IMG/VR virus record: IMGVR_UViG_3300020469_000178
Location: 1-29,380 of that record
Source of the DNA: a virus
DNA length: 29,380 bases
Direction: 5' to 3' (one strand)
The first letter of the stretch is position 1. Every line of letters starts with the position of its first letter. Position numbers and translations under genes: made by a program. Of the stretch, positions 22,844 through 29,380 are shown in pieces. The notes beneath the pieces are model-generated. The model had not been told where the DNA came from. It saw only the letters and a list, made by a program, of their open reading frames with translations, and ran no database searches.

Positions 22844-23386
22844 ATGACAGTCGGTTATGGAATATTCTCGGAAGAAAGAGAAGAAAATATAAAAAACAAA
22901 GTGCCTTTTTTTGGTAAACTTCCCGTAGATGTTCCAAAAGTTTTTAATTGGAACGAATACGTGACTTTGATGGATTCGCATCCAGAAGAGTTGTACGATA
23001 GAAATACTAAAAAAATGAGACTAGGACTTAATTCTTTTCATAATAGGCCGTCAGCTCCAGTGTTCGCAAAATTTATCGTGGAAGAAATGCAAGATTTTTT
23101 CTCTTTACATCAAAATAAAATAACAAATATTGCATTTAGTGGATTTGGTCGAGATAGTGACAGTTATCCATGGCATAAAGACTCTATGGATGTATTTTTT
23201 TGTCAAGTGATTTCGAATATAAAACTTCGCGTAGAGGGTGTCAACAATGATGAACCCTTTGATTTTGGGCCTGGTGAATATGTTTGGTTACCTAGAGGAA
23301 CTCACCATCAAATAATACCAAGTGATTCTAGAGTTAGTTTCTCCTTTGGGGTTGAAGGTGAACCTGACCCTTGTACTTATTTCTAA
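22844..23386 (+). CDS. 2OG-Fe(II)/cupin-like oxygenase-type protein
   Basis: A 180-residue protein with an HxD motif in YPWHKDSMDVFF (His111, Asp113). A distal His follows in LPRGTHHQI (His154 or His155), and Arg163 or a nearby residue could bind 2-oxoglutarate. The DFGPGEYVWLPRGTHH turn is typical of double-stranded beta-helix (cupin) enzymes. Marine T4-like phages often carry 2OG-Fe(II) oxygenase genes near regA. The substrate is unknown. AAAGGA precedes the ATG. Its stop overlaps by 4 bases the stop of the leftward gene. Confidence 0.75.
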   Translation: MTVGYGIFSEEREENIKNKVPFFGKLPVDVPKVFNWNEYVTLMDSHPEELYDRNTKKMRLGLNSFHNRPSAPVFAKFIVEEMQDFFSLHQNKITNIAFSGFGRDSDSYPWHKDSMDVFFCQVISNIKLRVEGVNNDEPFDFGPGEYVWLPRGTHHQIIPSDSRVSFSFGVEGEPDPCTYF

Positions 23387-23652
23387 AACAAATCATCTTC
23401 GTAAGGAATATCTTCTATAAAAACTTGTAGAGTTAAACCTTCATGTCTGAATGATAATGTTATTCTGTCACAATCATAATTAGAATATGACTTTCCGTTT
23501 TTATCTATGACTTCAATACGAGTTGTTACGGCTGGTATCTCTTGTTCAAAATCTCCTAAGATGTACGGATAATCTATATCTGGATTATCATCTTGTTGTT
23601 GCTTTTTCCAATCTTCGTATTCCTTCCATTCTTCATCCCATTCGTTTGACAT
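23383..23652 (-). CDS. Leftward small hypothetical protein, acidic and Trp-rich N-terminus
   Basis: An 89-residue protein on the minus strand, the only leftward gene I support. It starts MSNEWDEEWKEYEDWKKQQQ, then has a more regular domain (ITLSFRHEGLTLQVFIEDIPYEDDLF). No other gene occupies this space, the composition is protein-like, and the gene fits exactly between its neighbours, with its stop overlapping the oxygenase stop by 4 bases. I do not recognise a family. The upstream side at 23653-23720 is a divergent AT-rich promoter region; a TATAAT-like element for this gene can be read on the minus strand near 23711, without a clear -35. Confidence 0.72.
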   Translation of the reverse strand: MSNEWDEEWKEYEDWKKQQQDDNPDIDYPYILGDFEQEIPAVTTRIEVIDKNGKSYSNYDCDRITLSFRHEGLTLQVFIEDIPYEDDLF

Positions 23653-23669
23653 AATATTTTTCTCTAGGG

Positions 23670-23698
23670 TTGATTTTCTTTAATTTTTATGTTATAAT
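23670..23698 (+). promoter_or_regulatory. Sigma-70 promoter of hsp20
   Basis: TTGATT (23670-23675), 17 bp, TATAAT (23693-23698), with TG one base before the -10. The leader of about 65 bases (23706-23771) carries GGCATGCC, a short palindrome, and ends with ATGGAG before the ATG. Confidence 0.75.
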
Positions 23699-23771
23699 AA
23701 GTATATATAATTATAGGCATGCCGAATTGGTCGGGTGTCTTAAAATCTTGCATAACATATGGAGAAAAAAT

Positions 23772-24182
23772 ATGACTACTGTAAAACAATTATTCCCACG
23801 TAACGCATTTGTGGGTTTCGATCATCTTATTAACGAACTGGATTTTGTAGCTAAAAACGCTAGCGACAATTACCCACCACATAATATCATAAAGGTATCA
23901 GACACAAATTATCTTATCGAAATCGCCGTGGCTGGATTTACTCAAGAACAAATCGAAGTTGAATCTATTGAACGTACTCTCACTGTTGTGGGTGATAGTA
24001 GCGGTTCTGCTGAAAAGGATTATATCCATCGTGGCATCTCAACTAGAAAGTTTAAGAGAGTATTCAGATTGTCCGAATACGTAGAAGTTAGTGGTGCTAA
24101 TCTGAAGGATGGAATTCTTTCGATCCAGTTGGAGATTGAATTACCTGAAGAAAAGCGACCTCGAAAAATTATCATTCAATAA
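23772..24182 (+). CDS. hsp20: Small heat-shock protein (Hsp20/alpha-crystallin family)
   Basis: A 136-residue protein of the IbpA type. The alpha-crystallin domain is visible from YPPHNIIKVSDTNYLIEIAVAGF through ERTLTVVGD, YIHRGISTRKFKRVFRL and ANLKDGILSIQLEIELPEE. The C-terminal PRKIIIQ holds the I-x-I motif that links dimers into oligomers. Such chaperones are frequent in marine T4-like phages and are thought to protect proteins during infection or assembly. ATG 23772 has GGAG upstream. The frame is open further back, but that part holds the promoter and reads unlike protein. Confidence 0.94.
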   Translation: MTTVKQLFPRNAFVGFDHLINELDFVAKNASDNYPPHNIIKVSDTNYLIEIAVAGFTQEQIEVESIERTLTVVGDSSGSAEKDYIHRGISTRKFKRVFRLSEYVEVSGANLKDGILSIQLEIELPEEKRPRKIIIQ

Positions 24183-24195
24183 CGAGGAAATTATA

Positions 24196-24318
24196 ATGCG
24201 GGCGATACTCCGAAAGACCTTAAAGAGTACTGAAAAGATTGACGAAGCACATCTCGGAAATTTGGTAATCTTGGTCTTGATGGTTGGTTACTTATTGGCT
24301 ATAATACCACTTATTTAA
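24196..24318 (+). CDS. 40-residue single-helix membrane peptide
   Basis: A small ORF starts after GAGGA (24184-24188, 7 bases before the ATG). A charged N-terminal half (MRAILRKTLKSTEKIDEAHL) is followed by one strongly hydrophobic stretch, LVILVLMVGYLLAIIPLI, long enough for one membrane helix, at the C-terminus. It is 13 bases behind hsp20 and is followed by a strong hairpin, so it is probably the last gene of the hsp20 transcript. The function is unknown; a tail-anchored inner-membrane peptide is likely. Confidence 0.7.
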   Translation: MRAILRKTLKSTEKIDEAHLGNLVILVLMVGYLLAIIPLI

Positions 24319-24336
24319 CAAACCAAAACTTTTTAA

Positions 24337-24356
24337 GGGTGGGTTTCGGCCCACCC
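24337..24356 (+). terminator. UUCG-type hairpin after the hsp20 operon
   Basis: GGGTGGG (24337-24343) and CCCACCC (24350-24356) enclose T-TTCG-G, giving a 7-8-bp stem with a TTCG tetraloop. Very stable hairpins with this loop are known from T4 transcripts. No T-run follows (AACTAAAAAT), so it may act as an mRNA 3' stabiliser or an imperfect terminator. Confidence 0.7.
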
Positions 24357-24375
24357 AACTAAAAATAGGATTTAT

Positions 24376-25185
24376 ATGATAGCATATCAAATTGTAATAA
24401 AAGGTGACCTAGTATCAGAAAGATATGCGGCAATATCTAGGAGATCCTTTCAACCAGCTATAGACGCTGGAATCATTTCAGAAATTCGCACATTCGATGC
24501 GATAACCCCACAATCTCCAGATTTTCAAGAACATATCGACAAATTTTTATGGGAAGCTAGTCTCATGGGGATTGATATTAATTCTGGAAAAAATAAGGAC
24601 GATCACTCTGATAGTGAAAAAGCTGGCATGTGTTCTCATTGGGAACTTATGAAAATGCAGAGTGAGTCGAATGAAAGATTTTTTATTATGGAGCATGATA
24701 CTTATCTTCTTCCACAATATATAGACGTGTTAAAATTATTAATAGAATTTACTTTAGAAGAAGATCCGATATATGTGAATATAGGTTTGTTTATGGGAAT
24801 GTATTCTTTTGACCCACAATGTGCTCATTATCAATATGATCTATTAAGATATAAAAACTTTCCCATTAACTGTGGGCCTTATTGCACTTTACAAAGACTT
24901 TTTAGAACCTATACGACACGACATTTAGAAAAACCAGAAATAGACTACTATGGTAAAAAGGTAACAGTAATTCACCCTTGGAATCAATGCACCACATTAG
25001 GATTTGGACGTGAATGTGGTTTATATTTTAATAAACCAGATCTTGACGAAAAGAATAGTATACCAAATCCAACAACACAAGTAATTTCTAAAAGACTTCT
25101 TGTTACACAAGATCATCACGGATATCCAGATAGACATATAAACCAGCCTTGGACGAGACATAATTATTTTCACGTTATTGAATAA
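24376..25185 (+). CDS. GT25-like glycosyltransferase
   Basis: A 269-residue protein with a pattern like family 25 glycosyltransferases (LPS-type). The N-terminus AYQIVIKGDLVSERYAAISRR corresponds to the usual start of the nucleotide-sugar fold. SEKAGMCSHWELM (80-92) recalls the conserved SH-containing segment, and FFIMEHDTYLLPQY (102-115) stands where GT25 enzymes have the metal-binding IxEDDxxL. Here the motif is EHD. The acceptor is unknown; host surface sugars or virion decoration are possible. It lies between the hsp20 hairpin and the gp43 promoter, as an accessory insertion in the replication region. Confidence 0.6.
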   Translation: MIAYQIVIKGDLVSERYAAISRRSFQPAIDAGIISEIRTFDAITPQSPDFQEHIDKFLWEASLMGIDINSGKNKDDHSDSEKAGMCSHWELMKMQSESNERFFIMEHDTYLLPQYIDVLKLLIEFTLEEDPIYVNIGLFMGMYSFDPQCAHYQYDLLRYKNFPINCGPYCTLQRLFRTYTTRHLEKPEIDYYGKKVTVIHPWNQCTTLGFGRECGLYFNKPDLDEKNSIPNPTTQVISKRLLVTQDHHGYPDRHINQPWTRHNYFHVIE

Positions 25186-25193
25186 AAAAAAAC

Positions 25194-25222
25194 TTTACAT
25201 TTCTTGTCGAATACTGTATAAT
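25194..25222 (+). promoter_or_regulatory. Sigma-70 promoter of gp43
   Basis: TTTACA (25194-25199), 17 bp, TATAAT (25217-25222). CTTTACATTTCTTGT is shared with the gp45 promoter. The short leader has ATATTATGGAG before the ATG, as before gp44. Confidence 0.9.
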
Positions 25223-25246
25223 GGTGGTTAATATTATGGAGATTAT

Positions 25247-27727
25247 ATGGAATTCTACACCTCGGTAACACGATACGGAAACAACATCCTTTATATGGGT
25301 TACAAAAACGGCGTTCGTATAAAAAGACGAGTACCCTTTCAACCCACTCTATTCATACCAAGCAAACGGAAACAAACTACGTGGCGTTCTTTGGAAGGAA
25401 TTAACTTAGAACCTATAAAACTTGACTCTATGAAAGAAGCTTCAGACTTTATTAGACGATATGACAATGTGGAAAACTTTAGAGTTTATGGTATGAATAA
25501 CTTTATATATCAATTCATTTCTGAAGAACATCCCCATGATGTTAAGTTTGATCCCAAACAAATTGAAGTTACCTATATTGATATCGAGGTTCATTCGGAA
25601 GATGGATTCCCAGAACCCGATGACGCTGATCATCCGATAACCGCAATAACGATTATCGGTAGAGATAATGTCCGTAGAGTCTGGTCTTGTATTGACTATA
25701 ACAATACGAGAGATGACGTTCTCTACGTGAAGTGTGAAGACGAAGCGACTCTATTGGCCAAATTTATAAAGCACTGGCAAGAATGGACTCCCGATATAAT
25801 TTCTGGTTGGAATTCAATTTCTTTTGACATGAAGTATCTAATCAATCGAACTAGAAAAATATTTGGCGATAAAGAAGTTTCGAAGTTTTCTCCTTGGGGT
25901 AGAGTGACTTTAAAGAAAGGACGAATAAACAAGTATGGTATGGACGGAGCTGACACATATGATATTATGGGAGTAACGCAATTAGACTATTATGATTTAT
26001 TCAGAAAATTTACATATAATACTTTAGGTCAGCAAGAATCTTACAGACTAGATCATATTGCAAATGTTGTTTTGAAAGAAAGAAAATTATCATATGAAGA
26101 ACACGGAACTCTCCACAATCTTTACATAAAAGATCCACAGAAATATATCGACTATAATATAAAAGATACTGAACTCGTTCTTAGACTTGATAATGAATTG
26201 GATCTTATCAATTTGGTCATGACAATGGCTTATCGTTCGGGAGTTAACTTTACGGACACGTTAGGAACTACCACAATATGGGATGTTATCATTTATCGAA
26301 TACTAAACAATTCGAATATAGTGTGTCCACCAAAAGTAGAGAAGGCTAAAACACCATACCCTGGCGGTTATGTAAAAGACCCACAAGTTGGAAAACACGA
26401 ATGGGTTACTTCTTTTGATTTGAATTCATTATATCCAAATTTAATCGTTCAATATAATATGTCACCAGAAACCGTTTTGGATGGAATAGTTCCAAATATA
26501 TCAGTGGATAAAATTCTCTCTAGAGAGATAACCGTAGATGGTGACTTTTCAGTTTCACCAATAGGAACTAAATTTAGTCACGATAGGAAGGGAATTGTCC
26601 CACAAATTATTACGAAATATTATAATGATCGAAAAATAATAAAGCGACAATTATTAGAAACCAAACAAGAATACGAAAACACTAAAGATCCAGTTCTATC
26701 TAGTAAGATCAACCAATTAGATAACCAACAAATGTCAATTAAAATCTTAATGAACTCTCTTTATGGTGCGTTAGGTAATAGATGGTTTAGATATTTTGAT
26801 CAAAGAGTGGCGGAGTCTATAACTATGGCTGGTCAACTTGCGATCAAATGGGCGGAACGAACCGTAAACGATGAAATGAAAAAACTTCTTAATACAGATG
26901 AAGATTATGTTGTCGCGATTGACACCGACTCTGTTTATATTAGAATGGGAGATTTGATTAAGAAATTCAATCCTAAAAATCCTGTCAAGTTTTTAGATAA
27001 AATTTGTTCTGATCACTTTGAAAAAGTCTTGAGTAATTCGTATAAAGAAATGGCCGACATTACAAACGCATATGAAAACCGAATGGAAATGACCAGAGAG
27101 GTTATTGCGGACAAGGGAATATGGGTCGCAAAAAAGAGATATATTTTGAATGTACATAATAATGAAGGTGTTCAATATCTCGAACCTAAACTGAAAATGA
27201 TGGGTATAGAAGCCATCAAGTCTAGCACTCCTATGGAAGTTCGCGGCAAATTTAAAGAAGTTTTTCATGTAATAATGACAGGTAATGAAGACGATACGCA
27301 AAGTTTCATAAAAAATTTTAGAGAAGAATTTAAAACTTTGCCTCCCGAATCCGTATCCTTTCCCAGAGGCGTTTCTGAGTTAAACAAGTGGAGAGACGCA
27401 AAAACCATCTACAAAAAAAGTTGTCCGATTCATGTTCGTGGGAGTTTACTTTACAATAAAGAAATAAATGATCGTTCTTTGGATAGACGATACGAGTCGA
27501 TCAAAAATGGTGAGAAGATAAAATTCTGTTATCTGAACATGCCTAATCCTATCTCTGAAAATGTAATATCATATCCACACTTTTTACCACCAGAAATAAA
27601 TTTACATAAGTTTATTGACTATAACAAAATGTTTGATAAAACTTTTCTTGATCCATTAGTTCCTATATTGGATGCGGTCAACTGGTCAGCCGAACCACGT
27701 GCGACATTGGAGGACTTCTTTGGATAG
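25247..27727 (+). CDS. gp43: DNA polymerase gp43-like (family B)
   Basis: An 826-residue replicative polymerase, slightly shorter than T4 gp43 (898). Exonuclease motifs: YIDIEV with Asp112 and Glu114 (the same numbers as T4), SGWNSISFD (Asp194) and [10 protein letters not shown] (Asp307). Polymerase motifs: [10 protein letters not shown] (Asp391), [15 protein letters not shown] (499-512), C AIDTDSVY (Asp559, Asp561) and VAKKRY (627-632). All catalytic residues are present. The last residues, ATLEDFFG, form the C-terminal clamp-binding peptide that docks on gp45. The gene has its own host-type promoter and GGAG. Its last codons also contain the ribosome site and TTG start of the following gene. 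Confidence 0.98.
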   Translation: MEFYTSVTRYGNNILYMGYKNGVRIKRRVPFQPTLFIPSKRKQTTWRSLEGINLEPIKLDSMKEASDFIRRYDNVENFRVYGMNNFIYQFISEEHPHDVKFDPKQIEVTYIDIEVHSEDGFPEPDDADHPITAITIIGRDNVRRVWSCIDYNNTRDDVLYVKCEDEATLLAKFIKHWQEWTPDIISGWNSISFDMKYLINRTRKIFGDKEVSKFSPWGRVTLKKGRINKYGMDGADTYDIMGVTQLDYYDLFRKFTYNTLGQQESYRLDHIANVVLKERKLSYEEHGTLHNLYIKDPQKYIDYNIKDTELVLRLDNELDLINLVMTMAYRSGVNFTDTLGTTTIWDVIIYRILNNSNIVCPPKVEKAKTPYPGGYVKDPQVGKHEWVTSFDLNSLYPNLIVQYNMSPETVLDGIVPNISVDKILSREITVDGDFSVSPIGTKFSHDRKGIVPQIITKYYNDRKIIKRQLLETKQEYENTKDPVLSSKINQLDNQQMSIKILMNSLYGALGNRWFRYFDQRVAESITMAGQLAIKWAERTVNDEMKKLLNTDEDYVVAIDTDSVYIRMGDLIKKFNPKNPVKFLDKICSDHFEKVLSNSYKEMADITNAYENRMEMTREVIADKGIWVAKKRYILNVHNNEGVQYLEPKLKMMGIEAIKSSTPMEVRGKFKEVFHVIMTGNEDDTQSFIKNFREEFKTLPPESVSFPRGVSELNKWRDAKTIYKKSCPIHVRGSLLYNKEINDRSLDRRYESIKNGEKIKFCYLNMPNPISENVISYPHFLPPEINLHKFIDYNKMFDKTFLDPLVPILDAVNWSAEPRATLEDFFG

Positions 27728-28115
27728 AATTATAGAACAGATGTTTACCAAGGCCGAGATAGAAACATATAAAAATATACGAAGATGTCAACAGAATATC
27801 GGTAAATTTTTAGAAGATTATATAAACACAAAATTAACCGATAATGTCGTCTTTGTTGGACGTGATAAGAATAGACCTGAAGGTGCGGATTATATTGTAG
27901 ATGGTGTGTCGTGGTCTATAAAAAATGCTTGGAACACCGATAATCACTCTATGAAAAAGTATAGAGAGGATAGAAATATTCTTCATTGGTATAGATTGAA
28001 TAAAGATGAGTCCACTAACTGGCATACTTTTTTTATTAAGGGACTGTCTGAAAATGGTTTTAGAGAGTATATGAACACTGAACCCCAAGCATCACTTGAG
28101 GATTTTTTCATTTGA
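27720..28115 (+). CDS. Small nuclease-like protein with clamp-binding C-terminus
   Basis: A 131-residue protein. Residues IGKFLEDYI (27-35) and [18 protein letters not shown] (55-72) resemble the core of PD-(D/E)xK nucleases such as SinI-like restriction enzymes found in some marine T4-like phages: an early Glu32, Asp57 and Lys68, with Ser66 where an acidic residue is usual. The last residues ASLEDFFI mirror the ATLEDFFG clamp-binding end of gp43 just upstream, so it probably binds gp45. The TTG start at 27720 is supported by GGAGGA (27709-27714) 5 bases upstream. ATG 27741, seven codons later, lacks such a site. Nuclease activity is inference. Confidence 0.68.
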   Translation: MDRIIEQMFTKAEIETYKNIRRCQQNIGKFLEDYINTKLTDNVVFVGRDKNRPEGADYIVDGVSWSIKNAWNTDNHSMKKYREDRNILHWYRLNKDESTNWHTFFIKGLSENGFREYMNTEPQASLEDFFI

Positions 28116-28140
28116 CAAAACACTTTAAATGTGGTATAAT
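28112..28140 (+). promoter_or_regulatory. Sigma-70 promoter directly before the primase-like gene
   Basis: TTGACA (28112-28117), 17 bp, TATAAT (28135-28140), with TG one base before the -10. The -35 contains the TGA stop of the upstream gene. Only six bases separate the -10 from the ATG at 28147, so the transcript should start at or next to the start codon. Confidence 0.88.
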
Positions 28141-28146
28141 ATCAGA

Positions 28147-29091
28147 ATGAATTACGAATTAACTATATTCAAAAATCAATTTGACAATAAGACTCACAGA
28201 AAAGTCTCATATCAAACATGGGATAAGTTTGTGGATCTTTTATATAAACTGAGTAAACAGAAGGGGCAGAAAGGTGGAAAACATTCTAGTGTTCTTATTA
28301 CTCCTGCTATTTTTAAAGCCGATAGTACGAGGTCTAATACTAATACTTTATATTGGGGTGGTTGGTGTGCTGTGGACGTTGATGATCACAATTTTGGCAA
28401 TGATATTTGTTCTTTAGAAAAAAAACTTTCCGACAAATTAGGAGAAATAGATTATGTTGTTTATAGTACTGCTTCTAGTAGGAGTGACAATCTCAAGTTT
28501 CGCATTGTATTTCGTCTCGACACCCAGATCGAAAAAGAAGAAATTAAAGCCTTCTGGTATGCGTTAAACAGTGAACTCGGTGATATTGGAGATCCACAGA
28601 CTAAAGATCTCTCTCGGATGTATTACGTTCCAGCAGATTACCCCAATGCATATAGTTTTATATTTCATAAAACAACTGGTATCACCCTCAATACTTCTGA
28701 GTTAATTTCTAAACATCCTTATAGAGAAAAAACTGGAAATTCTTTCTTAGATCGGTTACCTTTAGAAATGCAAAAAGTCGTAATAGAACATCGTAAAAAT
28801 AGTCTAAATAATACTGAGTATACGTGGACTGGTTATCAAGATTGTCCATTCTTTCCTAAACGAATGGCGATGGAATATCAAACGATATCGGGCACTGGAT
28901 GGTATGCTAAGATGTATAAAATCATGATAGCAATAGCTGGTAGCGCGGTTAAGAGTGGATATCCAATAACTGCAACTCAAATATCTGAGTTGTGTAAAGA
29001 GTTTGACGCCTCAACTGGTAACTGGTATGAGAGTAGACCTCTTATTGTAGAAGCGGATAGGGCGTTAGAATACATTTATAGGAAAGGGTAA
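28147..29091 (+). CDS. Archaeo-eukaryotic-type primase-like protein
   Basis: A 314-residue protein with the motif order of AEP/PrimPol primases in plasmids and phages. GWCAVDVDDH (72-81) supplies the metal-binding Asp pair. YSTASSRSDNLKFRIVFRLD (106-125) is the Ser/Arg nucleotide-binding motif. GDPQTKDLSRMYYVPADYP (148-166) gives the third acidic motif with the typical SRxYYxP continuation. The C-terminal half looks like a helical PriCT-type region (AKMYKIMIAIAGSAVKSGYPI). T4's own primase, gp61, is of another family and is not in this window. An earlier in-frame ATG at 28129 lies inside the promoter, so ATG 28147 is preferred. The mRNA may be leaderless. Catalytic activity is inferred from motifs only. 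Confidence 0.68.
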   Translation: MNYELTIFKNQFDNKTHRKVSYQTWDKFVDLLYKLSKQKGQKGGKHSSVLITPAIFKADSTRSNTNTLYWGGWCAVDVDDHNFGNDICSLEKKLSDKLGEIDYVVYSTASSRSDNLKFRIVFRLDTQIEKEEIKAFWYALNSELGDIGDPQTKDLSRMYYVPADYPNAYSFIFHKTTGITLNTSELISKHPYREKTGNSFLDRLPLEMQKVVIEHRKNSLNNTEYTWTGYQDCPFFPKRMAMEYQTISGTGWYAKMYKIMIAIAGSAVKSGYPITATQISELCKEFDASTGNWYESRPLIVEADRALEYIYRKG

Positions 29092-29380
29092 TGAAAATAC
29101 TTGTAACAGGGGCGGCTGGATTTATTGGTTCGCAACTAACAAATCGTTTAAAAGAAAGAGGCCATGAAACAATGGGTCTTGATAATTATAATAATCACTT
29201 ATACGAACCATACTTAAAAGAGGATAGGGTAAAACATTTTGATATCGCAGTTGGGGAATATGACTTAAGACGCAAAACAGAACTAACTAAAATAATCAGA
29301 CATTTTAAACCAGACACTATTGTTCACTTAGGAGCTCATGCTGGCGTTAGAGATTCGTTCGGAAAGGAAGCTGAGTATCA
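29091..29380 (+). CDS. NAD-dependent sugar-nucleotide epimerase, N-terminal part (3' truncated)
   Basis: The first 96 residues of an extended short-chain dehydrogenase/reductase. MKILVTGAAGFIGSQL holds the NAD-binding GxxGxxG (Gly7, Gly10, Gly13), then GLDNYNNHLYEPYLKEDRV, IAVGEYDLR and TIVHLGAHAGVRDS. This combination is typical for UDP-glucuronate/UDP-glucose 4-epimerase-like enzymes of surface polysaccharide synthesis. The ATG overlaps the stop of the primase-like gene by one base (TAATG). The catalytic YxxxK lies beyond the window edge. With the GT25-like gene it hints at sugar modification. Confidence 0.88.
   Translation, partial: MKILVTGAAGFIGSQLTNRLKERGHETMGLDNYNNHLYEPYLKEDRVKHFDIAVGEYDLRRKTELTKIIRHFKPDTIVHLGAHAGVRDSFGKEAEY

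Noticed and set aside
23670-23771. N-terminal extension of Hsp20
   Set aside because: The extension covers the sigma-70 promoter and leader; ATG 23772 has a ribosome site and gives the usual Hsp20 length.
24109-24195. Longer version of the 40-residue membrane peptide
   Set aside because: The extension lies inside the hsp20 coding region; the GAGGA site supports ATG 24196.

Overview
The window is part of the core genome of a T4-like (Tevenvirinae-related) contractile-tailed phage. It is AT-rich and tightly packed, and nearly every gene reads left to right. The gene order is 13-14-15-16-17-18-19-20-67-68-21-22-23-(tail-tube-like gene)-uvsY-uvsW-55-47-46-45-44-62-regA-43. This order, the small capsid, sheath and clamp-loader proteins, a phage Hsp20, a 2OG-Fe(II)/cupin-like protein and a glutamine-riboswitch-like element all resemble marine T4-like phages of picocyanobacteria or SAR11-type bacteria. 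No photosynthesis gene is present, and the DUF1289-like protein is more typical of proteobacteria, so the host is left open.

Region 1 (1-12.3 kb) is the late, structural half. It holds the end of a fibre-like protein, the neck proteins (gp13, gp14), tail completion (gp15), the terminase (gp16, gp17), sheath and tube (gp18, gp19), portal (gp20), prohead core and protease (gp67-like, gp68-like, gp21, gp22) and the major capsid protein gp23. Its promoters are T4 late boxes (TATAAATA or the variant TATAAGTA).

Region 2 (12.35-12.74 kb) is a self-contained cassette bounded by two terminators. It has its own late promoter, two tandem RNA elements that match the glnA/Downstream-peptide glutamine aptamer, an excellent Shine-Dalgarno and a 55-residue peptide with three YRGV repeats. 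This is the most striking small system seen here.

Region 3 (12.75-15.95 kb) has a tail-tube-family protein, the recombination pair UvsY/UvsW, a conserved hypothetical protein and a short cysteine-rich DUF1289-like ORF.

Region 4 (15.95-29.4 kb) is the early replication and regulation half. It encodes the late sigma factor gp55, the Mre11/Rad50-like gp47/gp46, clamp gp45, clamp loader gp44/gp62, RegA, DNA polymerase gp43, a small nuclease-like protein with a clamp-binding tail, and an archaeo-eukaryotic-type primase-like protein. Accessory genes lie between them: an HExxH lipoprotein, a 2OG-Fe(II)/cupin-like protein, one leftward hypothetical gene, Hsp20, a one-helix membrane peptide, a GT25-like glycosyltransferase and the start of a sugar-nucleotide epimerase. 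Promoters here are near-consensus sigma-70 sites (TTGACA or TTTACA, 17-18 bp, TATAAT). A GC-richer segment with many possible helices (20447-20668) lies between the clamp operon and the lipoprotein gene and looks like an undescribed structured RNA or leader.

The logic is the classic T4 one. Host-type promoters drive replication genes. gp55 and the clamp gp45 then allow late transcription from TATAAATA boxes of the head and tail genes, whose products are packaged and matured by gp16/gp17 and gp21.
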